Assembly (NCBI GenBank): GCA_035443945.1
Contig: DAOMNQ010000068.1
Span: 1-14,725 of the forward strand
Reading direction: 5' to 3'
Source: CAADGN01 sp035443945
GTDB taxonomy: Bacteria > Planctomycetota > Phycisphaerae > Phycisphaerales > UBA1924
Length of the DNA stretch: 14,725 bases
This document shows, one piece after another, positions 6,930-13,819 of the stretch. Each line of letters starts with the position of its first letter. The stretch's first letter is position 1. Below the pieces are notes generated by a model. The model was not told where the DNA came from and did no database searches. It worked only from the letters and a program-made list of their open reading frames with translations. The position numbers and the translations under genes were made by a program.

Positions 6930-8168
6930 TCACTCCCTTCCCACCGGCAGGAAGTCCTTCTCCCGACCCTCCGCCCACGCACGGAACCGCGGCCAGAAGA
7001 CCTCCTTCAGCAGGATCTTCACGCACGCAGCCAGCGGGATCGCGATCAGCAGCCCGTAGAACCCGAACAACGCGCCCCCCGCCAGCGACGCGAACAGGAT
7101 CGACGGCGTGTCCATCCCCGTGCTCTTGCCCTGGATCATCGGCGTCAGCACGTAGTCGTCCGCCGCCTGCGCGATGAAGTACACCACCATCGGCGCGAAC
7201 GTCACCCACCACCACGCGTTCTGCCACTCCGGCCCCGATGGGTCCAGCCACATCGCCACGATCGTCGCTGGAATCCCGATCAACGCCAGGTACGGCACGA
7301 TCGAAAGCAGCCCGATCGCCAGCCCGAACAGGATCGGCGCGGGCGTCCCGATCACCCAGTACAGCACGCTCAGAATCCCAGCCTGGATAAACGCGATCGT
7401 CAGCCGCCCGCGCACGAACCCCGACACCACCGCGTCGAACGCCCGCACCAGTTCCAGCCACCGCCCGCGCCTCCGATCCGGGATCAACCCCTCCCAAAAC
7501 TCCAGCACCTTCCCCCACCCCGTGCACACAAAGAAGAAAAAGAACGCCGTCAGGAACGCCCCGAACGCCAGCCCGAACACCGACGCGATCCCCCGCAGCG
7601 TCGCCCCGATCGCCCCCGCGCCCGTCTCGAGCGCCTGCGTCGCGATCGTCTGCGCGTTCGCCCGCACCAGTTCCAGCAGCCGCTTGGCGACCTCGCCCTC
7701 CGTCACGTCGCGCCGCTCGACGAGAAAATCCCGTGTCGCCAGCCAGAACCCCTCCGGCACCGCCGCCAGCGCATCCGCATCGTCCGGGTTCTGCACCGAC
7801 GCGTACACCCGCTCGACCGAACCCGACACCCGCCCCGCGAACGCGACCCCCTGCGTCGCCGCGAACGCCGTCGCCACCACCGCCGGCACGACCACCACCA
7901 CCGCCGCGACGACCACGATGATCGCCGCCGCCATCTGCCGGCTCATCCACGACACGCGCGTCATCCGCTTCACCACCGGCTCGAACAGGTACGCCAGCAG
8001 CGTCGCCAGCAGCAGCGGCACCGTCACGATGCTGACCAGGTACCCCAGGTACAGCACACCCAGCACCACCGCGATCACGAGCACATCGCGCAGCGGCTGA
8101 ATCTGCCACAGGTGCAGCGACCGCCAATCCGTCCCGCCGTCGGCTTGCGGTCTTCCAGGCTCGCCCAT
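6930..8168 (-). CDS. AI-2E family (PerM-type) transporter
   Basis: Polytopic inner-membrane protein of the AI-2E/PerM/UPF0118 family, 412 residues. The family name comes from one member linked to autoinducer-2 export; other members have been tied to ion transport, so the substrate is open. Hydrophobic segments lie near 30-64 (two helices), 79-103, 190-216 (with an F-rich run), 255-273, 278-306, 322-340 and 357-388. A soluble stretch (about 104-185) sits between the third and fourth, as in relatives. The family signatures are clear in the C-terminal half: LLSIVPYLALIGIP (287-300) and YVLTPMIQGKSTGMDTP (339-355) followed by GGALFGFYGLLIAIPLA (364-380). The start is the ATG at 8168; upstream in-frame codons to 8213 run into the neighbouring gene. 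There is no Shine-Dalgarno, but TACGCT lies 7 nt upstream. It is the last gene of the mpg/Minf_1886 group, 25 nt below its neighbour. Confidence 0.9.
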   Translation of the reverse strand: MGEPGRPQADGGTDWRSLHLWQIQPLRDVLVIAVVLGVLYLGYLVSIVTVPLLLATLLAYLFEPVVKRMTRVSWMSRQMAAAIIVVVAAVVVVVPAVVATAFAATQGVAFAGRVSGSVERVYASVQNPDDADALAAVPEGFWLATRDFLVERRDVTEGEVAKRLLELVRANAQTIATQALETGAGAIGATLRGIASVFGLAFGAFLTAFFFFFVCTGWGKVLEFWEGLIPDRRRGRWLELVRAFDAVVSGFVRGRLTIAFIQAGILSVLYWVIGTPAPILFGLAIGLLSIVPYLALIGIPATIVAMWLDPSGPEWQNAWWWVTFAPMVVYFIAQAADDYVLTPMIQGKSTGMDTPSILFASLAGGALFGFYGLLIAIPLAACVKILLKEVFWPRFRAWAEGREKDFLPVGRE

Positions 8169-8175
8169 GCCGGAC

Positions 8176-8181
8176 AGCGTA
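8176..8181 (-). promoter_or_regulatory. candidate -10 element (TACGCT) for the AI-2E-type gene
   Basis: On the minus strand TACGCT (TANNNT) ends 7 nt before the ATG at 8168, inside the 25-nt gap after the Minf_1886-type gene. No Shine-Dalgarno is within usual distance; the nearest purine run (GGGAAGG) is about 17 nt from the start codon. A leaderless transcript is therefore possible in addition to read-through from upstream. Confidence 0.35.
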
Positions 8182-8193
8182 CCGCCTTCCCGG

Positions 8194-8571
8194 TCAGTCC
8201 GCGAAGCCCTCATCGAAGTCGAAGACGCACCGGAACTCCTCGAAAGAGTCCCCCTCGGACGTCCGCATCAGCCCCGCGTCCACCATCGCGTACACGATCC
8301 GCCCGAAGTCCTCGGTCGAGTGCACGCCCCACCGGCTCAGCACCGTCCGCGCCAGCCGCCCGTACCGCTGCGTCGCGTAATCCCGCAGCCCGAGGCACAA
8401 CTGCTTCCCGCTGATGTGCCGCGAGTCGTCCTCCGTGTCACCGGCAGTCTCGCCGTGGATCATCTGCACCGTGTGCGTCAGCCCCGCGCGCACGAAGTCG
8501 TACGCCTCGCGCGGGTACGGCCCCGCCTTGTCCCGCAACTCCTGCCACACCGTCTGCATCGCGTCCGACAT
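8194..8571 (-). CDS. Minf_1886 family protein (function unknown)
   Basis: Small soluble protein of 125 residues matching, from memory, the Minf_1886 family of Planctomycetes, Verrucomicrobia and relatives. Typical blocks are all present: YPREAYDFVRAGLTHTV (19-35), RHISGKQLCLGLRDYA (51-66) and WGVHSTEDFGRIVYAMVDAG (81-100), followed by an acidic tail. There is no signal peptide, membrane helix or obvious catalytic motif; a mainly helical, possibly regulatory or scaffold protein fits but is not demonstrated. Start choice: the ATG at 8571 has GAGGTGG (minus strand, 8577-8583) 5 nt upstream, a good Shine-Dalgarno. The alternative GTG at 8580 would lie within that site. It lies 33 nt below mpg, separated by a compact hairpin. 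Its association with a DNA repair gene here may be chance. Confidence 0.85.
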   Translation of the reverse strand: MSDAMQTVWQELRDKAGPYPREAYDFVRAGLTHTVQMIHGETAGDTEDDSRHISGKQLCLGLRDYATQRYGRLARTVLSRWGVHSTEDFGRIVYAMVDAGLMRTSEGDSFEEFRCVFDFDEGFAD

Positions 8572-8584
8572 GCGCTCCACCTCT

Positions 8585-8602
8585 TCCGCCCGAGCGGGCG
8601 GA
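8585..8602 (-). terminator. GC-rich hairpin between mpg and the Minf_1886-type gene
   Basis: Perfect 8-bp inverted repeat: TCCGCCCG, two bases, CGGGCGGA. It sits 2 nt beyond the mpg stop codon. No U tract follows on the minus strand (AGAGGTGG, the Shine-Dalgarno of the next gene, comes directly after). It may be a mild terminator, an mRNA 3' stabiliser or a leader hairpin rather than a classic intrinsic terminator. Confidence 0.4.
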
Positions 8603-8604
8603 CC

Positions 8605-9330
8605 TCATCGTAGGGACCGCACCCCCGACCGGCGAGACCCAGCCCTCGACCCGCCCCGCGACACGTGCGGGCTGCCCGCGACGAACCACCGCAGCGGCCG
8701 ATCCGCCCACTCCCCCGCATACGACACCCCGATCCGCGCCGTGTTCACCACCTCTTCATCGGCCCGCCCCCCAGCGCCCGGCCCAACGATGAACACCCGC
8801 GACCCCGCCCCGGCAAGATCAACCCCGTCGTCACCCCGATCAATCCCCATCGCCTCGCACAACCGTCCAGGCCCCGAGCACAGGTCCGTGTCGTGGATCA
8901 CGCCGCCCCGCCGCGCCGACCGGCGCCGACGCATCTCCCCAAGCCCCTCCACCGGCTCCAGCGCCCGGATCAGCACCGCCGCCGGCTCCCCCTCGCGCCC
9001 GCACACCACGTTGAAGCAGTGGTGCATCCCGTACGTGAAGTAGACGTACGCCGTTCCCGGCCGCCCGTACATCGACTCGTTCCGCGCCGTCCGACGCCCG
9101 CCGAAGCAGTGCGCCGCCCGGTCCTCCGGCCCCAGGTACGCCTCCGTCTCCACGATCCGCCCCGCCAGCCGCGTCCCGTCCCCCAGCACGCGCACCAGCG
9201 TCCGCCCCAGCAGCGCAACCGCCAGCGCATCCGCCGCCCGCGCGTAGGACCGCCGCGGGACGGGACGTGAACGCAGAGCACCCGGATCACTCGCAGACTT
9301 TGCATGAGCACAAGACATCGAACCGCTCAT
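8605..9330 (-). CDS. mpg: 3-methyladenine DNA glycosylase (AAG/Mpg family)
   Basis: Monofunctional base-excision repair glycosylase that flips out and removes alkylated purines and hypoxanthine. From the ATG at 9330 it has 241 residues. Against human AAG the active site is complete: E63 and Y65 in ETEAY (catalytic Glu125 and Tyr127), H74 in RAAH (His136), Y97 in YVY (Tyr159), Y100 in FTYGM (the intercalating Tyr162) and N107 (Asn169). RTARNESMYGRPGT (80-93) and RALEPVEGLGEMR (122-134) are strongly family-like. The C-terminal ~20 residues are a Ser/Gly/Arg tail, probably disordered. Start uncertain: ATGs at 9330 and 9318 are both in frame, neither with a clear Shine-Dalgarno; a GTG at 9378 would add 16 Gly/Arg-rich residues. 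The conserved core begins only near residue 26. Probably first gene of a unit with the Minf_1886-type and AI-2E-type genes. Confidence 0.95.
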   Translation of the reverse strand: MSGSMSCAHAKSASDPGALRSRPVPRRSYARAADALAVALLGRTLVRVLGDGTRLAGRIVETEAYLGPEDRAAHCFGGRRTARNESMYGRPGTAYVYFTYGMHHCFNVVCGREGEPAAVLIRALEPVEGLGEMRRRRSARRGGVIHDTDLCSGPGRLCEAMGIDRGDDGVDLAGAGSRVFIVGPGAGGRADEEVVNTARIGVSYAGEWADRPLRWFVAGSPHVSRGGSRAGSRRSGVRSLR

Positions 9331-9386
9331 CACGACCCCGTCGCCACGACCGCCGGTCCTCCGAACCCCATTCCCCACTCAGCGCT

Positions 9387-9413
9387 CTCCGCGTCCCCTC
9401 CGCGCCCTCCGCG
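9387..9413. repeat. degenerate CTCCGCG direct repeat between ccsA and mpg
   Basis: Three copies of CTCCGCG begin at 9387, 9398 and 9407, separated by TCCC and CC, and the last is followed by TTCGCC. On the minus strand this reads as GGAG-rich sequence in the 91-nt gap between the ccsA stop and the mpg start. Imperfect arrays of this kind recur between genes in several high-GC bacteria. No promoter or terminator stands out in the gap. Confidence 0.5.
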
Positions 9414-9421
9414 TTCGCCTT

Positions 9422-11173
9422 TCACGCATACGCATGAAGCCCCGGCAGCAGCAGGTTCACCCCGAAATACGTCCACAGCATCACGATGAATCCGACCACG
9501 CTCAGCCACGCCGTCACCAGCCCGCGGTTCCGCCCCGTCGTCAGCCGCAGGTGGATCACGATCAGGTAGATGATCCATGTCAGCAGCGCCCACGTCTCCT
9601 TCGGGTCGAACGCCCACCACCGCCCCCACGAGTGGTCCGCCCACCACGCCCCCAGCAGGATGCCCACCCCCAGCGTCCAGAACGCCAGTTGCAGCACCGT
9701 CATCTGCGCCGTGTCCAGGTCCGCCAGCACCCGCGCCCGCCCGAACGGCTTGTCCTCCGGCGCATTGAGCGCGGCCGCCGCGATTGCCTCCGCGTCCCCC
9801 GTCGCCGCCGCCGCCGCGCGCAGCCGCCCGACGTAGTGCGTGCACAGGTAGAACACCGAGCACACGAACCCCAGCGTGATCAGCCCGTACGACACCAGCA
9901 CCGTCGTCACGTGATACTTCAGCAGCACCGACGTGTTCAGGATCGCCGCCTCACGCCCGATGTGCCTCCCAGGCATGTCCGTCTGCGTCGCCGTGATCAG
10001 CACCAGGAACCCCGTCGCCGCCGCCGCCGCGCCGAACAGCCACTGCCGACGCGCCAGCATGATGCCCCCCCCGACCACCGCCGCGAACAGGCTCAGCCCC
10101 GTCATCGACTCGAACTGATTCTGGATCGCGAACCGCTCCGCCACAATGCACCGCAGCACGAACCCCGCCGCGTGCAGCCCGATCGCACCAACCAGCAGCA
10201 CGCTCCCCGTCCACGCCAGCCACCGCCGACCCGTCCCGAACGCGATCAGCAGCGAGACCAGCGACAGCAGGTACACCCAGTACCCCCACTCGAACGCGTT
10301 CATCCGGTTGTACGCCAGTTCCAGCGCGCGCCGCGACTCCGGGTGCGTCCCCGGGTTGATCGCCGCCAGCGCGACCGACAGTTCCGACGCCGCCGCGTTC
10401 ACCCCCGCCGCGTCCGCCGCGCGCCACGCCTCACCGAGCCGCAACGCCGCCGCTCGCGCCGGATGCTCCGTCGGCAACTCGCTCACGTGCCGCCACGGCA
10501 GGTCGCGGCTCTCCGGCGCGACCACCAGGAAGTTCGACCCGCCGAACGCGATCAGCCGCAACGCCCGGTCCGCCCGGTCCAGCCCGTCGCGGAACCCCGA
10601 CTCGCTCATGTGCTTGTCGCGGATCTCATCGCCGAAGACCAGCACCATCCGCGGCGACACCCGCGTCAGCCGCATCCACCGCTCCTGCTCCTCCCGGTCC
10701 CCCGGGAACGCCGACTCCAGCATCGCCCGCCGCAGCGGCAGGTAGTTCACGTGGATCACCGGCCTGTCGATGAAATGGTCCGGCGATACCGCCAGATCGA
10801 TCAGCGTGAACAGCGGGTCGTGCCTCGCCTGCACGCCGTCCGGCAGCGGGTCCGCGTACCGGCTCCGCCCCGTCAGGTCGAACACCGTCTCTCGCGCCAG
10901 CGTGTCCAGAACCTTCACCCGCCCGTTGTGGAACACCGCCACGTCGCGCAGCGGCGTCAGGTCCACCGCACGCTCGAACGCCAGTTTCTCCAAAGGCGTC
11001 GCCGCCGCCGCAGGCGCGCTCGACGACCCGAACGGCTTGTCCAAACGCCCGGAGTCATCCGAAACCTCCTGTGTCTCCGGGTGCGCGTTGCCCGCCGGCG
11101 CGGTCTGCGCGCGCGCCGCGGAGCCACCGAGCGCCCACGCGAGGACCAGCACAAGGGCAACGAGCCTGGTCAT
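9422..11173 (-). CDS. ccsA: cytochrome c biogenesis protein CcsA (System II heme handling)
   Basis: Heme-handling half of the ResB/CcsA cytochrome c synthetase, which moves heme across the membrane and attaches it to apocytochromes. It has 583 residues. A signal peptide (about 1-22, ending ARAQ) leads into a ~270-residue extracytoplasmic region containing GRVKVLDTLARETV (84-97), a feature of the extended CcsA proteins of Bacteroidetes and planctomycetes. About eight membrane helices follow (near 297-313, 318-340, 357-375, 378-395, 418-445, 490-511, 525-545, 551-573). The tryptophan-rich heme motif is HSWGRWWAFDPKETW (514-528), with Phe where WDPKE is usual. Candidate heme-ligand histidines are H334, H421, H514 and H541. 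The start ATG at 11173 overlaps the resB stop (ATGA on the minus strand), implying coupled, stoichiometric synthesis. Longer in-frame starts upstream overlap resB and are Gly/Ala-rich noise. Confidence 0.93.
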   Translation of the reverse strand: MTRLVALVLVLAWALGGSAARAQTAPAGNAHPETQEVSDDSGRLDKPFGSSSAPAAAATPLEKLAFERAVDLTPLRDVAVFHNGRVKVLDTLARETVFDLTGRSRYADPLPDGVQARHDPLFTLIDLAVSPDHFIDRPVIHVNYLPLRRAMLESAFPGDREEQERWMRLTRVSPRMVLVFGDEIRDKHMSESGFRDGLDRADRALRLIAFGGSNFLVVAPESRDLPWRHVSELPTEHPARAAALRLGEAWRAADAAGVNAAASELSVALAAINPGTHPESRRALELAYNRMNAFEWGYWVYLLSLVSLLIAFGTGRRWLAWTGSVLLVGAIGLHAAGFVLRCIVAERFAIQNQFESMTGLSLFAAVVGGGIMLARRQWLFGAAAAATGFLVLITATQTDMPGRHIGREAAILNTSVLLKYHVTTVLVSYGLITLGFVCSVFYLCTHYVGRLRAAAAATGDAEAIAAAALNAPEDKPFGRARVLADLDTAQMTVLQLAFWTLGVGILLGAWWADHSWGRWWAFDPKETWALLTWIIYLIVIHLRLTTGRNRGLVTAWLSVVGFIVMLWTYFGVNLLLPGLHAYA

Positions 11174-13773
11174 GGTTCCGCTCCCGCCGGCTGGGCCGCG
11201 CCACTCGGAACGAGCCGCACCGGCGGCCGGTACGTCCCCTCCGCCACCTCCCGCTGAATCCGCCGCTTCCGCCTCTGCAGAATCAGCGGCTTCACATAGA
11301 ACGCCCACGGAATCCCCACCCCCATCAGAATGCCCCCCCCCGCGATCACGTGAATCCCCGGATTGTTCCCCACCTGCAGAATCGTGAACTGCGCGAACGG
11401 CCTCGCCACCAGCCCCTGGTCCGCCATCTCCTGCGTCCGGCGCCAACCCTCCGCGTCCCATCCCGCCTGGCTGAACTTGAACTGCCGCGGGTCAAGCCCC
11501 GCCGACAGCCGCGTCGCCGCGTTCCCCACCCACGACCGCCGCTCGTCCCACCGCCAAGGCGCCCGCAGCGGCTCGTTCAACTTCGCAACATGCTCGTACG
11601 CCTCGAAGTCCAGCGTCGTCGGCGTCACCCGCACGATCGACTGGTAGTCCCGCGGCGCGCCCCGGTGGTCATACGACAGCATCTGGAAGTCCACCAGCGA
11701 CACCTCGAACCCCGGCAGCGGGTGCTGACGACGACCGAAGATCAATACCACCCGCCGACCGTCCGGCAGCCGAACCTCTCGCTGCGTGTCCGGGAACACC
11801 CCAGCCAGCGGGTACCGATCGAACGGCAGCCACACCACCGTGCTCCACGCCCCCGGGGCCTGCTCCGACAGCGGATCGCTCGGCGCGGGCACCGAAACCT
11901 CCACCGCCACCATCGCCTTGTCGTGCGTCCCCACCATCGAGCGGTCGCGCTGCACCTCCGGCACCGGAACCGGCCGCTCGAACGCCTCCGCGTGCTCCCA
12001 CGCCGCGGCCACCACCAGCGTCACGTCGTACGCATCCGGGATGATCCGCTCCAACCGCCCCCCCGGCCCGAGCGAATCAACCACGCGCACCGAGCCGCCC
12101 GGCAGCCGCACGACCGCGCGCACGCCCTCGGGCGCGCTCGCACCGACAGGCTCGTCGAAATACACCTGCAACTGCGACGCGTCGATCAGCCCCAGCCGGA
12201 TCGACGGATCCGCGTCGCGACGGAACGGGCGCCCGTCCTCCCGCGCAACCTCCAGAATATCCTGCGCGATCTCCGGGTACCGGTGGTACACGTACCGCGT
12301 GAACGGCTCCGGGTTCTCCGCGTCCCCCGGCGGCTCCACCCGCACCAGCGCGACGCTGCTGCTCGCCCCGCGATACCCCGGCGTGATGATCGGGAACGGC
12401 GGCTCCGGCGTCACGTCCTCCACCGCGATACGCCACCCCTCAACCTCGAACGCATCGCCCGCCTGCACCGCCCGCACCACGCGCACAGGCCCGTTCGCAC
12501 CTGACACCTCCGCCGACAGCGCATATGTCGTTGCTTCGGGAACCTCCGCCGTCAGGTCCGCCCAGCGCGGCTGGTCCATCCCGCGCACATACTCGACCCC
12601 GAAGACGCCGTTGTCCGCCACGCGGTGCGGCGGCGACGACGGCATCAGCGTGTAGGAGAACGCGGCGCCCTCGCGCACGCGCCCCTGCGGGTCCGGGACA
12701 TCGGTGTGCAACTCGACGATCCGCAGGGGGTTGGCCCGCGACGGGTCCGAGAGGGGGGGCGCGCGAAGCCAGTCCTGCATCGGCTCCGCGTAACTGGCGT
12801 ACCCGACGATCCGCAGACGAACGTCCTCGTCCGTCGTCCCCAGCGGCGAAGGCGCGACCGGGATCGACAGCCGACGGTCGCTCCCCTCCGGCAGCGACAG
12901 GCCACGCCCGGCCGCCGCCAGCGCGCTCTCCCCGGCGCCGACGCCAAGCCCGTAATCGTTGTAGCGCGGCACGCCCCGCACCGGACGCTGCTCCCACCCG
13001 CGGTACTGGCTCACGTACAACGCGACGTGCGTGTTGTCGTAGAACGCGCCCACCGGCGCGCCCGCCCTCGGCACCCCCCGCTCGTCCGGCGCGCCCGCCA
13101 GCAGGATCGCGTCCCCCTCACGCTTCTGCGACTGGTAGTACACGCTCCCCAGCGCGATCATCACGATCCCCGTGTGCACCGTCAGAACCCCGAGGTTCAC
13201 GAACACGAACTCGATCCGACGCACCGTCGCTACCACCATGTTCAGCATGAACGCGAGCAGCAGCATCCGCATGGGCCACGCGGAGTAGAACTCCAGTTCG
13301 CTCATCTCCACGCCGGGCAGGCGACGGACGGTGATCGACTCGTACTCCCGGACGAACGACGCGAACAGCCGCACCCCCGACCCCGTCGCCGGGTCGTAGT
13401 GGATCGCGGGCCACACGGCCGACCCCCACACCGTCGCCCCGATCCCCGCGCCCACCGCCGCGCCCGCAAGCCCCACGACGAACCTCACCCCGCGCGACGC
13501 CCCGCGCAGACCGAGCCGCGCGATCACCAGCAGCGCGGCCGCAGGCAACGCCGCCGTCAACACCAGCGTCAGCCCATAGAGCAGCCACGTCGGCCCCAGC
13601 GCGAGCAAACCCAGCGGCACGCTCGCCACCACGCCGTACACCACCACGCCGGACAGCAGGATCACCGCCAGCGTGATCGAACTGAACGCCCTCAGCACGA
13701 ACTTCACCGGCCAGGCCCACGCCGGGAAGTGCTCGTCGTCCCACTTCAGGCTTCGGCGCCACTTCGCGCTCAT
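11170..13773 (-). CDS. resB: cytochrome c biogenesis protein ResB (Ccs1)
   Basis: Partner of CcsA in System II cytochrome c maturation, thought to hold apocytochrome and help coordinate heme. It has 867 residues, longer than the 450-650 of many ResB proteins. Hydrophobic helices lie near 29-51, 55-87, 98-118 and 167-184, then the signature NLGVLTVHTGIVMIALGS (193-210) with H200. A very long extracytoplasmic domain (about 215-800) follows, then one C-terminal helix (about 806-830) starting NPGIHV with H808, and a basic cytoplasmic tail (RRKRRIQRE). The helix-loop-helix ends and the two histidines match the family; most of the loop is not recognisable to me. The ATG at 13773 is supported by GGGAG (minus strand, 13778-13782). 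It lies 46 nt below the amidohydrolase gene and overlaps ccsA by 4 nt. A nine-base G tract (coding strand, 11333-11341) falls in the final helix. Confidence 0.88.
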   Translation of the reverse strand: MSAKWRRSLKWDDEHFPAWAWPVKFVLRAFSSITLAVILLSGVVVYGVVASVPLGLLALGPTWLLYGLTLVLTAALPAAALLVIARLGLRGASRGVRFVVGLAGAAVGAGIGATVWGSAVWPAIHYDPATGSGVRLFASFVREYESITVRRLPGVEMSELEFYSAWPMRMLLLAFMLNMVVATVRRIEFVFVNLGVLTVHTGIVMIALGSVYYQSQKREGDAILLAGAPDERGVPRAGAPVGAFYDNTHVALYVSQYRGWEQRPVRGVPRYNDYGLGVGAGESALAAAGRGLSLPEGSDRRLSIPVAPSPLGTTDEDVRLRIVGYASYAEPMQDWLRAPPLSDPSRANPLRIVELHTDVPDPQGRVREGAAFSYTLMPSSPPHRVADNGVFGVEYVRGMDQPRWADLTAEVPEATTYALSAEVSGANGPVRVVRAVQAGDAFEVEGWRIAVEDVTPEPPFPIITPGYRGASSSVALVRVEPPGDAENPEPFTRYVYHRYPEIAQDILEVAREDGRPFRRDADPSIRLGLIDASQLQVYFDEPVGASAPEGVRAVVRLPGGSVRVVDSLGPGGRLERIIPDAYDVTLVVAAAWEHAEAFERPVPVPEVQRDRSMVGTHDKAMVAVEVSVPAPSDPLSEQAPGAWSTVVWLPFDRYPLAGVFPDTQREVRLPDGRRVVLIFGRRQHPLPGFEVSLVDFQMLSYDHRGAPRDYQSIVRVTPTTLDFEAYEHVAKLNEPLRAPWRWDERRSWVGNAATRLSAGLDPRQFKFSQAGWDAEGWRRTQEMADQGLVARPFAQFTILQVGNNPGIHVIAGGGILMGVGIPWAFYVKPLILQRRKRRIQREVAEGTYRPPVRLVPSGAAQPAGAEP

Positions 13774-13819
13774 GCTGCTCCCAGGCGACCGGACCCCGCC
13801 GCGTTCCGGTCAGACAGGA

